64,000 bases of DNA, from assembly GCA_001939145.1 (NCBI GenBank), contig LSRX01000259.1, forward strand, positions 524,270-588,269, in the 5' to 3' direction. The stretch is from Symbiodinium microadriaticum (Eukaryota > Sar > Dinophyceae > Suessiales > Symbiodiniaceae). The translations under genes and the position numbers were made by a program. The notes under the pieces were generated by a model that was not told the origin of the DNA, did not search any database, and was given only the letters and a program-made list of their open reading frames with translations. Within the stretch, counting starts at the first letter, position 1; each line of letters begins with the position of its first letter. This document shows positions 1 through 10,812 of this stretch, piece after piece.

Positions 1-191
1 ACCAACATTCTGAGAACGTTCGAACGCCAGGAGGAATGGGGGGGATGTGATCCTTGCTACACTGTTTAACCAGCTACGCGTGTGCCTGGTTGACCCGGGA
101 GAATATATACAGTAGATGCTTCGAAGAAGTGTACTAGAAGGATACTAGAAGCACAGCTGATATACCAGGCGTATGCAACCATGCACGTTCC

Positions 192-295
192 TTAATGCAA
201 ATCCAGGTTGTGCAACGATGCAAAGATCTGCAGCCTAGGTGCGCAGCCGCCGGCGAAGATTCCAAACTTTCCGAGATGCGACCACATCGGGAGCA
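192..295 (-). CDS. candidate terminal exon, unknown protein
   Basis: A minus-strand exon opening after a pyrimidine-rich acceptor (ctctgttcctttttggcgag) and running 33 codons to TAA. The reading contains LGKFGIFAGGCAPRL, small and hydrophobic residues. The longer open frame over the same bases (134-520, another frame) has no splice support. No family recognised; the frame choice is uncertain. Confidence 0.33.
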
Positions 296-950
296 CTCGC
301 CAAAAAGGAACAGAGTGCGAGTCCGGATTCTTGTGGGCACAGATCCCTTCGCTGTGCTCCTTGCAGTTTTCTGTTCTACGAGGCAGAAGTCGCGTAATTT
401 TCCAGCGATTCTCGCATGCGCTGGTTTGTCTACCAAGTTAGGTTGAGCTAGGCTTGAATATGTAAGTTTTTGAAGCTGTGCGAAAGTCCTTTCGAAACTT
501 AGAACCACGGCTACACACAATAAACTGTCTTCCCCAGAACACCAGAATCTCTATCATGCTTTGCCGTACTGAGCTTAAAAGCTTGAACCTAAATTTGGGT
601 GCAACCCGCGGAAACGCGAAGCACTGATGCCAGTATCGCGGCGAGATTACGTTTCTTTGTCAACTCCATAGATGCTGCATGAACAGTCGTTATCATTAAA
701 GCATCCGAGCTTGAGCCCAAAACAGCGGTTGAAAGGCATCGAACACGAATTGTGCAGAAGGTACCAAGTTTTCAGCTTAACCCAGATGTGCCTCTCCACA
801 GCCAACATAATTTACGATCAACGAAAACTCAGTTCCTGGCTCCTGAACAAAAGAACCCCAACCCATGAAATCAGAACGCACGAAAATCGGAGAAGGTAGA
901 ATGTTGTAATGTATAAGGTCCAGGAAAAACAACTCTCGTTCTCTCTCTCT

Positions 951-1034
951 CTCTCTCTCCAATCTCCATATCTCTCGCTCTCTCCCGCTCTCGCGCTCTC
1001 TCTCTCACTCTCTCTCTCTCTCTGTCTCTCTGCG
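951..1034. repeat. (TC)n microsatellite
   Basis: Nearly pure CT dinucleotides with a few GC interruptions. Arginine/glutamate- or serine/leucine-repeat frames over it are artefacts of the repeat. Bases 296-950 hold no feature I can support. Confidence 0.9.
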
Positions 1035-1167
1035 TCAAGCTCCGTTCACAGCCCGGTTTGGCCCAATGTCGGCAGGGGACACGAACTACCACAGAAAAAA
1101 CCCGAAACCCGGACGCGCTATAAACCAAACCCCTCAATCCCGAAACCCTTACTGACCGGCCCTTGAC

Positions 1168-1249
1168 CCACAAGCTTCCAAATCCGCCCCGCCGTGCACG
1201 AACTCGCCTCAGACTTTGCTGCGATGGCATCAAAGATCCCGCCCGCAAC
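1168..1249 (-). CDS. candidate internal exon, unknown protein
   Basis: Minus-strand exon between an AG acceptor (ccggagtgcatcag) and a GT donor (CTTGTGG|GTCAAG). It reads VAGGIFDAIAAKSEASS near its start, an alanine-rich helix-like stretch. It enters in phase 0 and leaves in phase 1. The opposite strand is also open here, but without a comparable acceptor. No family recognised. Confidence 0.4.
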
Positions 1250-1326
1250 CTGATGCACTCCGGGCGGATTAGGAGGTTTCCGGGAGCTGAAAAGCTTGAA
1301 GAACTGCCTTTTATAGGTGAAGCAAG

Positions 1327-2610
1327 ATGAACCCTAAACCCTAAACCCTAAACCTTAAACCCTAAACCGCGCTAAACCCTAAACCGTCTCAATTTCTCTC
1401 GATGTCCGGCACAGTCTCAGGGTTCTCGATTCTGTTGTAGGTTGAGGGCATTCGGGACACTATCCCCTTGACTCTGGTCCGAAATCTGGCTGCCTGAGCC
1501 CTTCACTCCAAACTTTGAAAACTAAAACGGAATATCAACCCTTTGCCCTGAAATTTTCGGGCGGAGGATCCCAGGGTTGAAATGAAGGGCGTGGATACGA
1601 CTTGCAGGATATGGGTTTAGGGTTTAGGGTTTAGGCTGCGCAGTCTTTTGGGATTGCGGGTTTGGGGTAGAACGGCGGCAGGAGCTGGGAGAGAAGGCTT
1701 CGATGCCTGAGGCTTGTACTATTCCGGAAGGACTGGCTACAGCACCCTGCGCCAAAGCACTCATAAGCCACGTTGGCCGGGAGGACCGCGGGACACCCTG
1801 CAGCGGAAAACCCCCGCACCTGAATGCTGAACCCTAAACCCGTATAAATCCTGAACCCTAATCCTAGATCCCTAATCCTAAATCCTTAACCCTAAACCCC
1901 GAGTCCTGAACCCTAAACACTGAACACTAAACCCTAAATCCTGAACCCTCAACCCTGTGGACCCTTAACCCTATAAACCATACACCCTACGAAAGCTGCT
2001 CTCAGCACAGTACCAGGTCTCCGTCGGTCGATGGAGTCATGGCCGAAGTCGGACGAAGCTCGGGGTTTCAGGGTTTAGGGTTTAGGGTTTTAGGGTTTAG
2101 GGTTTAGGGTTTAGGGTTTAGGGTTTAGGGTTTTAGGGTTTAGGGTTTTAGGGTTTAGGGTTTTAGGGTTTAGGATTTAGGGTTCAGGGTTTTAGGGTTC
2201 AGGGTTTAGGGTTTAGGGGGTTCAGGGTTTGCGCTCTTGCAACTCGGACTCTGCCAAACGAGGTCTCTGTGTCCAACTATGCTTCCACGACTACTCTGAC
2301 TTCGCAGGGTTCAGGGTTTAGGGTTTTAGGGCTTAGGGTTCAGGGGTTGCAGGGTTTAGGGCTTCGGGTTTAGGGAGTAAGCTACTATAATTAATGCAGA
2401 GACCCTGTAATATGTACTATATACGCCCATTATGGTAGCCTAAATCTTACGTTCCGTAACAGCAACCCAGGTTGGGGTTCAGGCTTCAGCGTTTTCAATC
2501 CTTGGTCTTTAGGGTTCAGGCTGTTTGGGCGTTCAGGGTTTAGGCTCTGGGGTGTTTAGGGTTAGGGTTTAGGGTTTAGGGTTAGGGCTTAGGATTCTGG
2601 GCTTGGGGGT
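1327..2610. repeat. telomere-like TTTAGGG/CCCTAAA tracts
   Basis: Clusters of the plant-type telomere heptamer: CCCTAAA orientation at about 1327-1385 and 1830-1935, TTTAGGG orientation at about 1615-1634, 2067-2220 (the longest tract), 2300-2375 and 2490-2600. Units drift (TTCAGGG, TTTTAGGG), and both orientations occur within 1 kb, so this is interstitial repeat, not a chromosome end. Similar shorter tracts recur through the window (for example 7694-7848, 14410-14465, 15043-15110, 31148-31190, 31350-31390, 51905-51935, 58690-58745). I see no supportable gene in 1250-2588. Confidence 0.9.
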
Positions 2611-2722
2611 TGAGAGCTTTCAAAGTTACGGATTTGGGCTGACGGCTTCGGCATTGGATATTTCAACTTCAACTGCTTGCTATCGCAACATACAGTAAGG
2701 AGAGTCCAAACAACGATCGAAT
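2589..2722 (-). CDS. candidate exon, hydrophobic segment
   Basis: The reading after acceptor ttcgtatctcaatgccgag gives SIVVWTLLTVCCDSKQLKLK, a short membrane-like stretch followed by basic residues, open to a stop at 2589. The tail is coded by telomere-like repeat, so the true exon end is probably near 2630. No family recognised. Confidence 0.3.
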
Positions 2723-3179
2723 CTCGGCATTGAGATACGAAAACAAAAGATTCAAAACTCAATATGGCCGGCAACAACGACGACAACACAGCGAAAGGAT
2801 TGTGGAGCAGTGGAGCTGTGTATGCGGGGTGTTATGGGGGTTCGGAGCTGGTCTCAGGGTTATTGGAAGGGTCTCATGAGTTTCAAGGCTGGTTCTGTAA
2901 TGATTCGTGTCCGCTGCGTGCTTGGTTTTCTTAACCCTAAGGGTCCATGTAGCCAAAGACTGTATATTGTGGGCCCAAAGTCCTATTTGGGCACATGGGC
3001 CCATAGGGTAAGCCGAGGGGATGGTGACAGGACCCTCCAAGTCAGGGCATTGGTGCAAGCATCAATGGTTGCTTCTGAGGCTTTGTGTTTAGGGTTTAGG
3101 GCCCGACAACACCAGCACAGGCAAACAAGCCCCGACACTTCGCGGAGTGAAGCAAGCTGCAGCAGCGTGCGTTATGTGT

Positions 3180-3346
3180 ATATACATCTATATATATATA
3201 ATATGTATGTATGTATATATATATATATGTATACATAGAGATATGTATCTGCGTGTGTATACATACATATATGTGTGTGCGCATGTATACCTACAGTCTA
3301 CGCAACTACCTACCTGTCTATCTATCTATCTATCTATCTATCTATC
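3180..3346. repeat. AT/GTAT and (TATC)n microsatellites
   Basis: Alternating AT and GTAT tracts followed by about nine TATC units (3311-3346), just downstream (in minus-strand sense) of the gene ending at 3407. Confidence 0.9.
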
Positions 3347-3406
3347 CATACCACTAGTTGAGATGTCGTTTCCAGCCGGTCCGCGGCCTGGAGCTTGTAT
3401 GTGGAG

Positions 3407-5130
3407 TCAGAACAGGCATGGTCTGATGATCATTGCTGCCACTGAGTGGTGATCCGCAAGCTGCCTGAAAAGCAACTTCGTGCCTCGGCACTTAGCACAT
3501 CAGTCAGAAGACTGAACCCTTGCTGGTTATGTGAATGGTGCCAACCTCACGCCTGACCAGCATCTGTAGCCAAACTCTTTGACGACCTGGCATGCATGCT
3601 AGGCCAACTCCCCCTGCAGCAACTCCACCACCTATGCATTAAAGACACCAGCCCTGTTGTAACTGTTACCAAGCCAAACCTCGTTTTCGACTCGCAGCGA
3701 GGTGGGTGAAAACCGGTCCAGGCGGATGGTCAGCTTGCTGCAGGAAGAAATGAGTGTTGCCCTAGGGTGCGGATGAAACCATGCTAGCAACCCAGGAAGC
3801 CCCAAGACCCCGCAAATAAGGAATACATGCTATATTTTCTCAAATCATGATATTGAGTCCCCGACTATTCAAGGTATATTCCCTTACTTAAGTTTCATTA
3901 GGCTCTCCTGGCAACCTTTACTTGCTTCGATTGTCCGGCTTACTGAGCTCAACGGTGTATATAGCTCTTGGGGTTCAAAACATTGGCTGAGCTGCAGGGC
4001 TTCGGAGCGAGACATCCGAGGCTTTTTTTGATGCTGACCGTCCATACCCAGCTACACCTCCGGACAGCTGCGATGAAGCTCGGTGTTGCAATGTCTGCCG
4101 GAGAGCACGTACAATGTACTGGTACGAAGCATCTGGCTTGTTGTAGATAAGCTTGGGTCCGCCTGCTGAACATTTTTTGGCCACGTTACCAACCCTGAAG
4201 TTGCCGGAGGCCACATGCACATCCAAAAACTCTGAAGCATAGGGCATAGACCATAAATCCACTGAGCCGTGAACGGTAAGCGCGGCATCGCTAGAACCAA
4301 GCCCCTGCACCCAACAAATCAGAAAAAAAGCGGGCAGGGCTTGGTGGTATACAGTCCCTCCCGAGGAGTTCAGGCTTCAGGAGGTGCCGGCGGGTGATGG
4401 CTGCGGTTCTAAAGCGTTGTAGGTTTGGGATTATTGGCTTATGGAGTCTATAGGGTTCAGGTTTGAGGCTCAGGGATTTCTTTCTTAGGACCCTAAACCC
4501 TAAACCGAGGGTTCAGGGTTTAGAGTTGAGGTCGATAGGGCTAAGGGCTCGGGAGTTTAGGTTAGGTTTGGGGTTTAGGGGGGGTTGGCTCTTGGTGGCT
4601 GAGGGTTCACCCAAACGTCTCGGCTTCAGCTCCTAGCGATGTCGCAATGAACACGAAGTGTCCAAGGTTCCCCAAGCTTCGCAGCTTGGGGGTTTAGGTC
4701 TAAGGCATCTCCTTGGAGTTAGTGTACCGAACTGTCCATGTGGCTCTGCCGGCAGACAGGTGAGACAGGTGCATCTTCGGAAGTTGCGGGGCGATGTAGG
4801 CCACGTGCTGCTTGCAGATGTCGCAGACCACTATACTGCAACATGAAATCAACTCTGCAGTACTCAGCGGTCGGATACCCTAAGCCCTAAAGTGGTAACT
4901 AACATGAAATCACGAAACTACAAACTGCATGGATCCCATGTTACACCGTTACACCACCCCAAACCGCGCCAGATACTGTTGGATCGAGGGCACATACTTC
5001 TTCAGGAAACATTATGAGTCTCAGAGTCTATGCTACCCTAGCACATGCAGAAAGCCATGTGGCCGTCTACGACTAAGAGTGTTTGGTCAGCACCGGAAAG
5101 ACATCCAAGCTGCTTATCATAGAGCTCTGC
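3407..5130 (-). CDS. six-exon gene, unknown protein
   Basis: Exons 5045-5130, 4728-4835, 4058-4165, 3680-3737, 3558-3586, 3407-3464 (TGA). All junction phases agree (0/2, 2/2, 2/2, 2/0, 0/2, 2/stop), and three acceptors have strong pyrimidine tracts (tcatttcttcctgcag, agttgcttttcag, ttgatttcatgttgcag). Readable pieces are LLVVDGHMAFC in the first exon, VVCDICKQHVAYIAPQLPKM in the second (CxxC with later histidines, possibly metal-binding), CTCSPADIATPSFIAAV in the third, KLTIRLDRFSPTSLRVENE in the fourth and an end at AAMIIRPCLF. The 5' part probably lies beyond the N gap. The 4058 exon has an alternative frame (VGNVAKKCSAGGPKLIY) in a longer open stretch. A MITE copy (3789-3912) sits in the intron before exon 3680. 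Family unknown. Confidence 0.5.
3789..3912. mobile_element. MITE-like element, family 1, diverged copy
   Basis: Shares the block order of the copies at 10315-10425 and 58878-58996: an acccag...ccccaagaccc left end, ataaggaata, then aaggtatattccctta and a ctctcctgg right end. The terminal repeats are degraded. It lies in an intron of the gene at 3407-5130. Confidence 0.5.
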
Positions 5131-5169
5131 CTGGCGAGATCGCGTTTGCACGTCTCTGTCTCCGTCCTT

Positions 5170-5260
5170 TCGTGTGTGTGTGTGTGTGTGTGGTGTGTGT
5201 GTGTGTGTCTGGTTGTGTTGGTGTGTGCGTGCCTGTTTGTGTGCGCGTTCTGGAAATCCT
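5170..5260. repeat. (GT)n microsatellite
   Basis: GT dinucleotide tract about 5171-5215 continuing as imperfect GTGC/GTTT. Bases 5261-5580 contain telomere-like fragments and no supportable gene. Confidence 0.85.
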
Positions 5261-5581
5261 GACCCCTTCAGTGCTAAACTCCAAACTCTGGACTCTAAGC
5301 TTTGCACCCCAATACAAAAAAATTCGAAACCCTGAACCCTAAATGCTGAAACCCCAAAGCTGAAACCCTGAAAACAGTTGAACATACTACGGGTAAAGCA
5401 CTGACCTTAACGGCCTCAGCAAGCGCCATCCCTGCGTCCGACCGACCTAATATAGGGCCTGAATACTTGCACTAAGTTTTTGGTCTGTGCCCGTATGTGA
5501 TTACGAATATGTACATGTATATAGGTATAAGTGTATATTTACAATATACACATGTGTTCTTATCCACACAGGAACACACGC

Positions 5582-5617
<36 letters not shown>

Positions 5618-5634
5618 CAGGGCTGCCACACCCC

Positions 5635-6161
5635 NNNNNNNNNNNNNNNNNNNNNNNNNNNNNNNNNNNNNNNNNNNNNNNNNNNNNNNNNNNNNNNNNN
5701 NNNNNNNNNNNNNNNNNNNNNNNNNNNNNNNNNNNNNNNNNNNNNNNNNNNNNNNNNNNNNNNNNNNNNNNNNNNNNNNNNNNNNNNNNNNNNNNNNNNN
5801 NNNNNNNNNNNNNNNNNNNNNNNNNNNNNNNNNNNNNNNNNNNNNNNNNNNNNNNNNNNNNNNNNNNNNNNNNNNNNNNNNNNNNNNNNNNNNNNNNNNN
5901 NNNNNNNNNNNNNNNNNNNNNNNNNNNNNNNNNNNNNNNNNNNNNNNNNNNNNNNNNNNNNNNNNNNNNNNNNNNNNNNNNNNNNNNNNNNNNNNNNNNN
6001 NNNNNNNNNNNNNNNNNNNNNNNNNNNNNNNNNNNNNNNNNNNNNNNNNNNNNNNNNNNNNNNNNNNNNNNNNNNNNNNNNNNNNNNNNNNNNNNNNNNN
6101 NNNNNNNNNNNNNNNNNNNNNNNNNNNNNNNNNNNNNNNNNNNNNNNNNNNNNNNNNNNNN
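5635..6161. other. assembly gap (527 N)
   Basis: A run of N flanked on both sides by (AT)n (5584-5613 and 6162-6184), so the gap probably reflects collapse or failure of sequencing in a microsatellite-bounded repeat. Any protein prediction spanning it is meaningless. It may hide 5' exons of the gene ending at 3407. Confidence 0.98.
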
Positions 6162-6454
6162 TATATATATATATATATATATATGTAACATTAATTTATG
6201 CCAGCATTGTTAACATTATTGTTGCTATTACTCGTGTTACTGTTGTTCCGATTCACATTGCTTGCGACTACTCCTAACCGTGTTGTTAAAAACCGCAATG
6301 TGATGTTATTGATGACTGATCATGCACACACATGTGATGATGACACTCGTGGCACTGATAGTCGTGGTACAGAAAATGTCAATCAGGGGATGCCGTTGCT
6401 AGTTACTCAGACCCGTAAACCCCAAGTTGGACGGCCCAGAAACCCTTGACCAAG

Positions 6455-6679
6455 TTATCCTCGACTAAGTTTCATTTGACGCAGGCAGCTGGGAACAAAG
6501 CAATACTGCCAACTCTATTGACTCCACACGGCACGTCCATTTCAAGCCTAAACACCGCATCTCTGAACAGTCTCACAGTGGCTTCGAAAAAAACGCACCT
6601 TCTCGAAATACCGAGACGTGTTCTGATCTTGCTGATGATGTCTGCGAGTTTCTCGTCTACCTGGCCGGACATGTGAAGC
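6455..6679 (-). CDS. 3' part of a gene, helical protein end
   Basis: Exons 6599-6679 and 6455-6488 (TAA). The first reads HMSGQVDEKLADIISKIRTR, a charged helix, and ends at a GT donor (TCGAGAAG|GTGCGT). The second follows a strong acceptor (agtattgctttgttcccag) and gives CLRQMKLSRG then stop; phases match (2 to 2). Upstream exons are not resolved; 6700-6990 is AAC/ATAAC-rich simple sequence. Confidence 0.42.
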
Positions 6680-6699
6680 CTTACCAGCAACACCAGCAA

Positions 6700-8160
6700 C
6701 TACCACAACCACAAAACAACATGACCATCATCATAACTGCAACAGCAACAGAAACAACAAAACATCGACAACGACAATAACATTAACAGCAACGCTAACA
6801 ACGATAAGACAAATGCCAACAGCAATAACTACGACAGTAACAATAACGACAACACAACTTCAACGATAACAGCAATAGGAAGATGACAACTACAACTGCA
6901 CATACAGCAGCCAAGCCTACAGTTTCCCACGACCGCAAATCGCATTTTAAACTGACGAAAGACCCTGAGCGGCATACCTTAGACTTCAAACATAAAGCGG
7001 TTCTGGGTTTACCGGCTTTACCTCAACCTACCTCGGGAGTTCCGTATTGTTCCTTCTTGAAGAAAACCCCTTACCAGCTTACACAGATGTCTTGGTTTGG
7101 GGGGGTGGGGGTAAGAAGTCCGGAAAAAAGGCCTGGAACACCGAGTCTAGCCTCGATTACTGCCAGGAGCCTCTTTCAATAAGCTCTGCTATCTGCTACC
7201 TCCTACGACGTGCGCCGGGCTCTCGACATCGTGTGACTTGGAGGTTTTTTGGGTTTAGGGTCTAGGACAGAACCTGCAGCACACGAAAGGAACAACGAAT
7301 TCAGGTAACTCGCATCCTATATGACGAAGAACCCTAAGCCTGAACCTTCAACCTCCCCCCTTACACCGTAACTACGGAGAACCTATCTTGGAATCTGCAC
7401 CCTCCACCCAGAAGGCTCTAAACTAGATTTCGAACTTGCTTAAGCCTGCACTCAGGAAGAGCATTCCTCAACCCTTCATAAACCCTCGCCAAACCCACAG
7501 ACCCGCCACGGAAGCTTGAAGTACAGCACCAGAACCTACCGCTTTAAGGAAATATTCTCGAAACCACAAAAAATTGAAAAAAAACACTGAAAGGCTAGGC
7601 TTTCTGGCTACAGGTAACTATAACATCGCGTAACCTGGAGCTCCGAGAGCAACGCACCCTGCCTCGCCCATGTGCTTGTCAAGGCCTGCCGGTAGCTTTA
7701 GGGTTTTAGGGTTTGGGGTTTAGGGTTTAGGGGTTTGGGTTTAGGGTTTGGGGTTTGGGGTTTAGGGTTTGGGGTTTAGGCATTTGGGTTTAGGGTTTGG
7801 GGTTTAGGGTTTGCGGTTTGGGGCTTAGGGTTTGGGGTTTAGGGTTTCAGCACTCACACTCGGACGAGCCCGGGCGAGGTGACTGGTACGAGGCAAAGGA
7901 GCACGTTGGCTCCAGTGACGCTTAGGGTTTAGGGGTTCGGGGTGTTTAATGTTCCCTATAACCCTAAACCCGGTTTGGGGTTAGGGTTTCAGGTTAGGGG
8001 CTTCCGGTTTCAGGTTTTGGGTTTAGGGCATAGAGGAGTAGGGGTCTCCGGGTTTGGGGTGCAGCGTCTAGGGGTTAGGGTTTCGCGTCTAAGCCTGGCC
8101 TTATATCGCTTGAGCGTGAGAGCTTTGGGCTAAGTTGAGGGCTTGCGGGCGTAGGCTGAT
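6700..8160. other. simple sequence, faint exons, telomere-like repeat
   Basis: 6700-6880 is AAC-rich. Minus-strand exon-like scraps occur at about 7050-7200 (for example IAELIERGSW before a G|GC or G|GT site, and a proline-rich piece ending at donor GTAAGC near 7087), but their phases do not chain, so I do not call a gene. 7270-7690 shows nothing clear; 7694-7848 and 7922-8100 are TTTAGGG/TTTGGGG-type repeat. Confidence 0.5.
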
Positions 8161-8161
8161 G

Positions 8162-8527
8162 TTAGCGGGTTGAGGGGTTGCGCTTCAAGCTTTTGGATCT
8201 GGGGCGGGTGTCGAAGGGGTAAACGGTTGCTAAGTGGGTATCACTCGAGTCGAATAGGTATCGAAATGATTGGAGTAGCGTCCGAGAAACTTTTGCAAGT
8301 AGCAAAGAAGGCACAAGATCGGATTCCCCCGGAGGGTAAAACTCAGACGTGCCTTGGATAGTTTTGTCCAGCTGCGACTTCATCTCCATTAGCTTCTCTT
8401 CGCGGAGGGCGATCATGTCATCTGTGCCACAAAGAAAAATACCGGGTGTCTCATTGAAGGAGGTTGCTTATAACAAGGGGTCCTACTAGTTTTTGGGTCC
8501 ATGTCCGGGTCTCTGATTTTCCTGAAG
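8162..8527 (-). CDS. 3' part of a gene, coiled-coil-like C-terminus
   Basis: Exons 8475-8527, 8353-8421 and 8162-8289 (TAA). Acceptors are strong (cttcaaacatcatttcag; cggtatttttctttgtggcacag; cttctttgctacttgcaaaag) and phases chain (2/1, 1/1 through a GC donor CAAG|GCACGT, 1/stop). The reading is KIRDPDMDPKTSRTP, then MIALREEKLMEMKSQLDKTI (heptad-like, charged), then VSRTLLQSFRYLFDSS. The last dozen residues come from repeat-like sequence. The first exon region is also open in a second frame. Family not recognised. Confidence 0.5.
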
Positions 8528-8768
8528 CTGAAATGATGTTTGAAGGAGCTGGGGGTCTTTTTGGCACATGGTGAAGCCCTGAAGTCGAACGATACCCGAA
8601 ACCCTACAACCTCGAAGCCCTCATGATGAACTATTACTAATAAATGATTATAAATTACTTGTGTGAATGTACAATTATTAGTATGCAAGTACCAAAAAAA
8701 CATCCAAGGAGGCCCGACACCTTCTGCTTGAACACCCTGAACCCTGAATCCGTGCATCCTGCACACAC

Positions 8769-8880
8769 TATAGTAGAAGCCATAAAGCTGGAACATTATA
8801 GTCCTCATGCCCTTAAAGCAAAGTATAAGGGATCCTAGCACAAGTCATCCTAAACCCCATGTTCCAACTTTGAAGAGTTT
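8769..8880. repeat. dispersed repeat, copy 1 of 2
   Basis: Matches 47976-48090 in several blocks: atagtagaagcc, gtcctcatgcccttaaag, gggatcctagc/gggatcatagc and cccatgttccaac. Diverged, about 110 bp, no clear terminal inverted repeats. Confidence 0.6.
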
Positions 8881-9417
8881 AGGGTAGGAGTCCTTTGCCT
8901 CAACTCCTAACGCGCCCTGAGCCTGATACGGGCCTTAGGCCCAAGCTCTTTGGCATTGAACCTTCAACCCAAACCCGAATGTAGGGACGTGGTAATTCGA
9001 AGAATGTACCAAAAACAAGGCTTGGGTTTAGACCCGTAAGGGGCACCTGGTCACCTTCTAGTCTCCTTGTCTCCATAGGCCATAGACCCACTGAAAGTTC
9101 ATCGGGACATTCACGGGGCTTGGGGCCCAGGGCTTCGAGGGTTCAGGCTTCGACGACCTACTCTAACCTTGCAACCTGAGGAACATTAAACCACCACCCA
9201 AACAACAACAAAAAGGGACGAAAAGGCAATACATTACCACAAAAGCCGCCAATAGCACCTAACAGACATCACACAACACTAAACAAACCCTGAACCCCAA
9301 GAGCCCTCCGGGCCCTTAACACCTTTTAAACTGTTTAGGGCTTTTAACCCCTCAAGACGCTAATAGCCCTAATCCTTGTAACAAAGCAAGCGAAATCAGT
9401 CGAGCGACATTCCTCAC

Positions 9418-9608
9418 CTAACGAGCTGTCGTGTGAATCAGAAGAGTGGCCTCGCAGGGCTTCATGGGTCTTTGAAGTTTTGTTAGGAATCGTAGAAACG
9501 ATTCACCTACTAAGTTTTTGTTGACACCAAGATATTGTGGAGATGTTATTACGGTTCGTTTGTGCTGAAGGGTTGTGTGGGGATGTGTTGACGACGTTTG
9601 TCCTGACC
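9418..9608 (-). CDS. two-exon gene end, unknown protein
   Basis: Exons 9553-9608 and 9418-9469 (TAG). The first follows acceptor catggaattcccttcccag and reads GQDKRRQHIPTQPFSTNE, ending at donor GTAATA in phase 2. The second continues in phase with KPCEATLLIHTTAR and stop. The second exon is also open in another frame that would exit at a GTGAGG donor. Function unknown. Bases 8881-9417 hold repeat remnants only. Confidence 0.42.
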
Positions 9609-9917
9609 CTGGGAAGGGAATTCCATGTCCCTCCTTTGTTCAAAAACTCTGATTGTTATTCTTCTTCTTACTAAGTCTTACTGCTCTATATCGCGTGTCC
9701 TAGATACTGTCTTGCCCCAACAGAGCCCCCTGCCTGGGTAGTAGAATCCTTGTCTAACCCGCTTAGGCTCAAGTCCGCGTCCAGCCAAGCTTTAGGAGGC
9801 TCCAGGTTCCAGGGGAGGGGCGGGGGGCGGTTTAGAGTTTAGGGTTTATGGGTTTCGGGGTTTAGGGGTTTAGGGGTTTATGGCCTTATGGGTTTGGGGG
9901 TTTGGGGGTTTAGGGGT

Positions 9918-10258
9918 TTAGGGACCGCTAGAAGAAGCAGTGGAGTTCTGTGATTGGAACTGAAGTTGGAGGCTTGGGCGTTCAAGCTTAGAGGCTTTGA
10001 CAAGCTGTCGAAAGCCCCGAAACCAGGACTCAGGGTGTTTCTGAACCCAGACTCTGCCGATCATCTGGGAAGCACAAGCTGGGCTCAGGCCCTAAATCCT
10101 GAACCCTAAAACCCAAATTAAGCGCTAAGCCGTCTAGGGTTGAGGCGCTCGGGTCTTTCCCGGACTCCCAGATATGTTTGGAATGTGCAGTGAGCTGTAT
10201 AGATAGGGTTTAAGGTGAAGCTTACGGACTCGGGATGGGGGTCGCCTGCGGCTTTTTG
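9918..10258 (-). CDS. three-exon gene end, basic C-terminus
   Basis: Exons 10226-10258 (QKAAGDPHPES, donor GTAAGC), 10126-10194 (AHSKHIWESGKDPSAS, GC donor) and 9918-10064 (MIGRVWVQKHPESWFRGFRQ, on to TAA). All junctions are phase 0. Acceptors are catatgcaag, ctatctatacag and cagcttgtgcttcccag; introns are 31 and 61 nt. The stop lies in CCCTAA of a telomere-like unit. The last exon is open for 48 codons and is the most convincing part. No family recognised. Confidence 0.47.
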
Positions 10259-10314
10259 CTTGCATATGTGGGACGAGAGTTTAAGTGCGAAGGTGTGAGT
10301 TGAGGTCGCTACAT

Positions 10315-10425
10315 TCCCGGAGAGCCCCAGACCCCTAAGTCGAGGAATATACCTTAAATTATAAGGGCCTTAATATTATGGTTTGAGGTATATTCCTTAA
10401 TTAAGGCATATTGGGTTCTCTGGGT
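10315..10425. mobile_element. MITE-like element, family 1
   Basis: Right end ttgggttctctgggt (10411-10425) is identical to the right end of the copy at 58982-58996. The left end tcccggagagcccca (10315-10329) is its degraded inverted partner, and the interior shares gaggaatataccttaaat. Confidence 0.7.
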
Positions 10426-10718
10426 TTTCGGGTTTAGGGCCGAGGGTCTGGAGTCGGGTCGGGCCCCGAACCTTGGATGGAGGTCAAGAGCTCTCGCGTT
10501 CGGACTTCATACATAGGGACTGGATGTGGGGCAGGGTTTATTTCGGGCTTGTTGCGTGTGGGGATTTAGGGTCTGGTTTTGGGCTGAGGATTTAGGGCAG
10601 CATAGACGACAATGCCAGGAAAAGGAAGGCCACTGAACGCAGGCAACTGCGAAACAGACCGGGAGCTCGAGAAACACAATAAGCGAAACCTGCCTGGACA
10701 ATATGGGCTCACTTATGT

Positions 10719-10812
10719 GTAGTTTCTAAATCAGGGTCCCTTTCTAGGTCCCCAAACTAGTACGGCACCCTTTTGCAAAGGACCCTCAAGGGACCCTAAT
10801 TTAGAGAACTAC
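10719..10812. mobile_element. MITE-like element, family 2
   Basis: Terminal inverted repeats of about 22 bp: gtagtttctaaatcagggtc at 10719 and gaccctaatttagagaacta ending at 10812, nearly complementary. The interior motif actagtacggcaccctttt recurs in the copy at 36654-36731, and another copy lies at 41005-41099. Confidence 0.75.

Noticed and set aside
2067-2220. TTTAGGG tract as a true telomere end
   Set aside because: Degenerate, only about 150 bp, flanked on both sides by unique sequence and by CCCTAAA in the other orientation.
5472-6277. Long frames across the N gap
   Set aside because: They consist of translated N and (AT)n.
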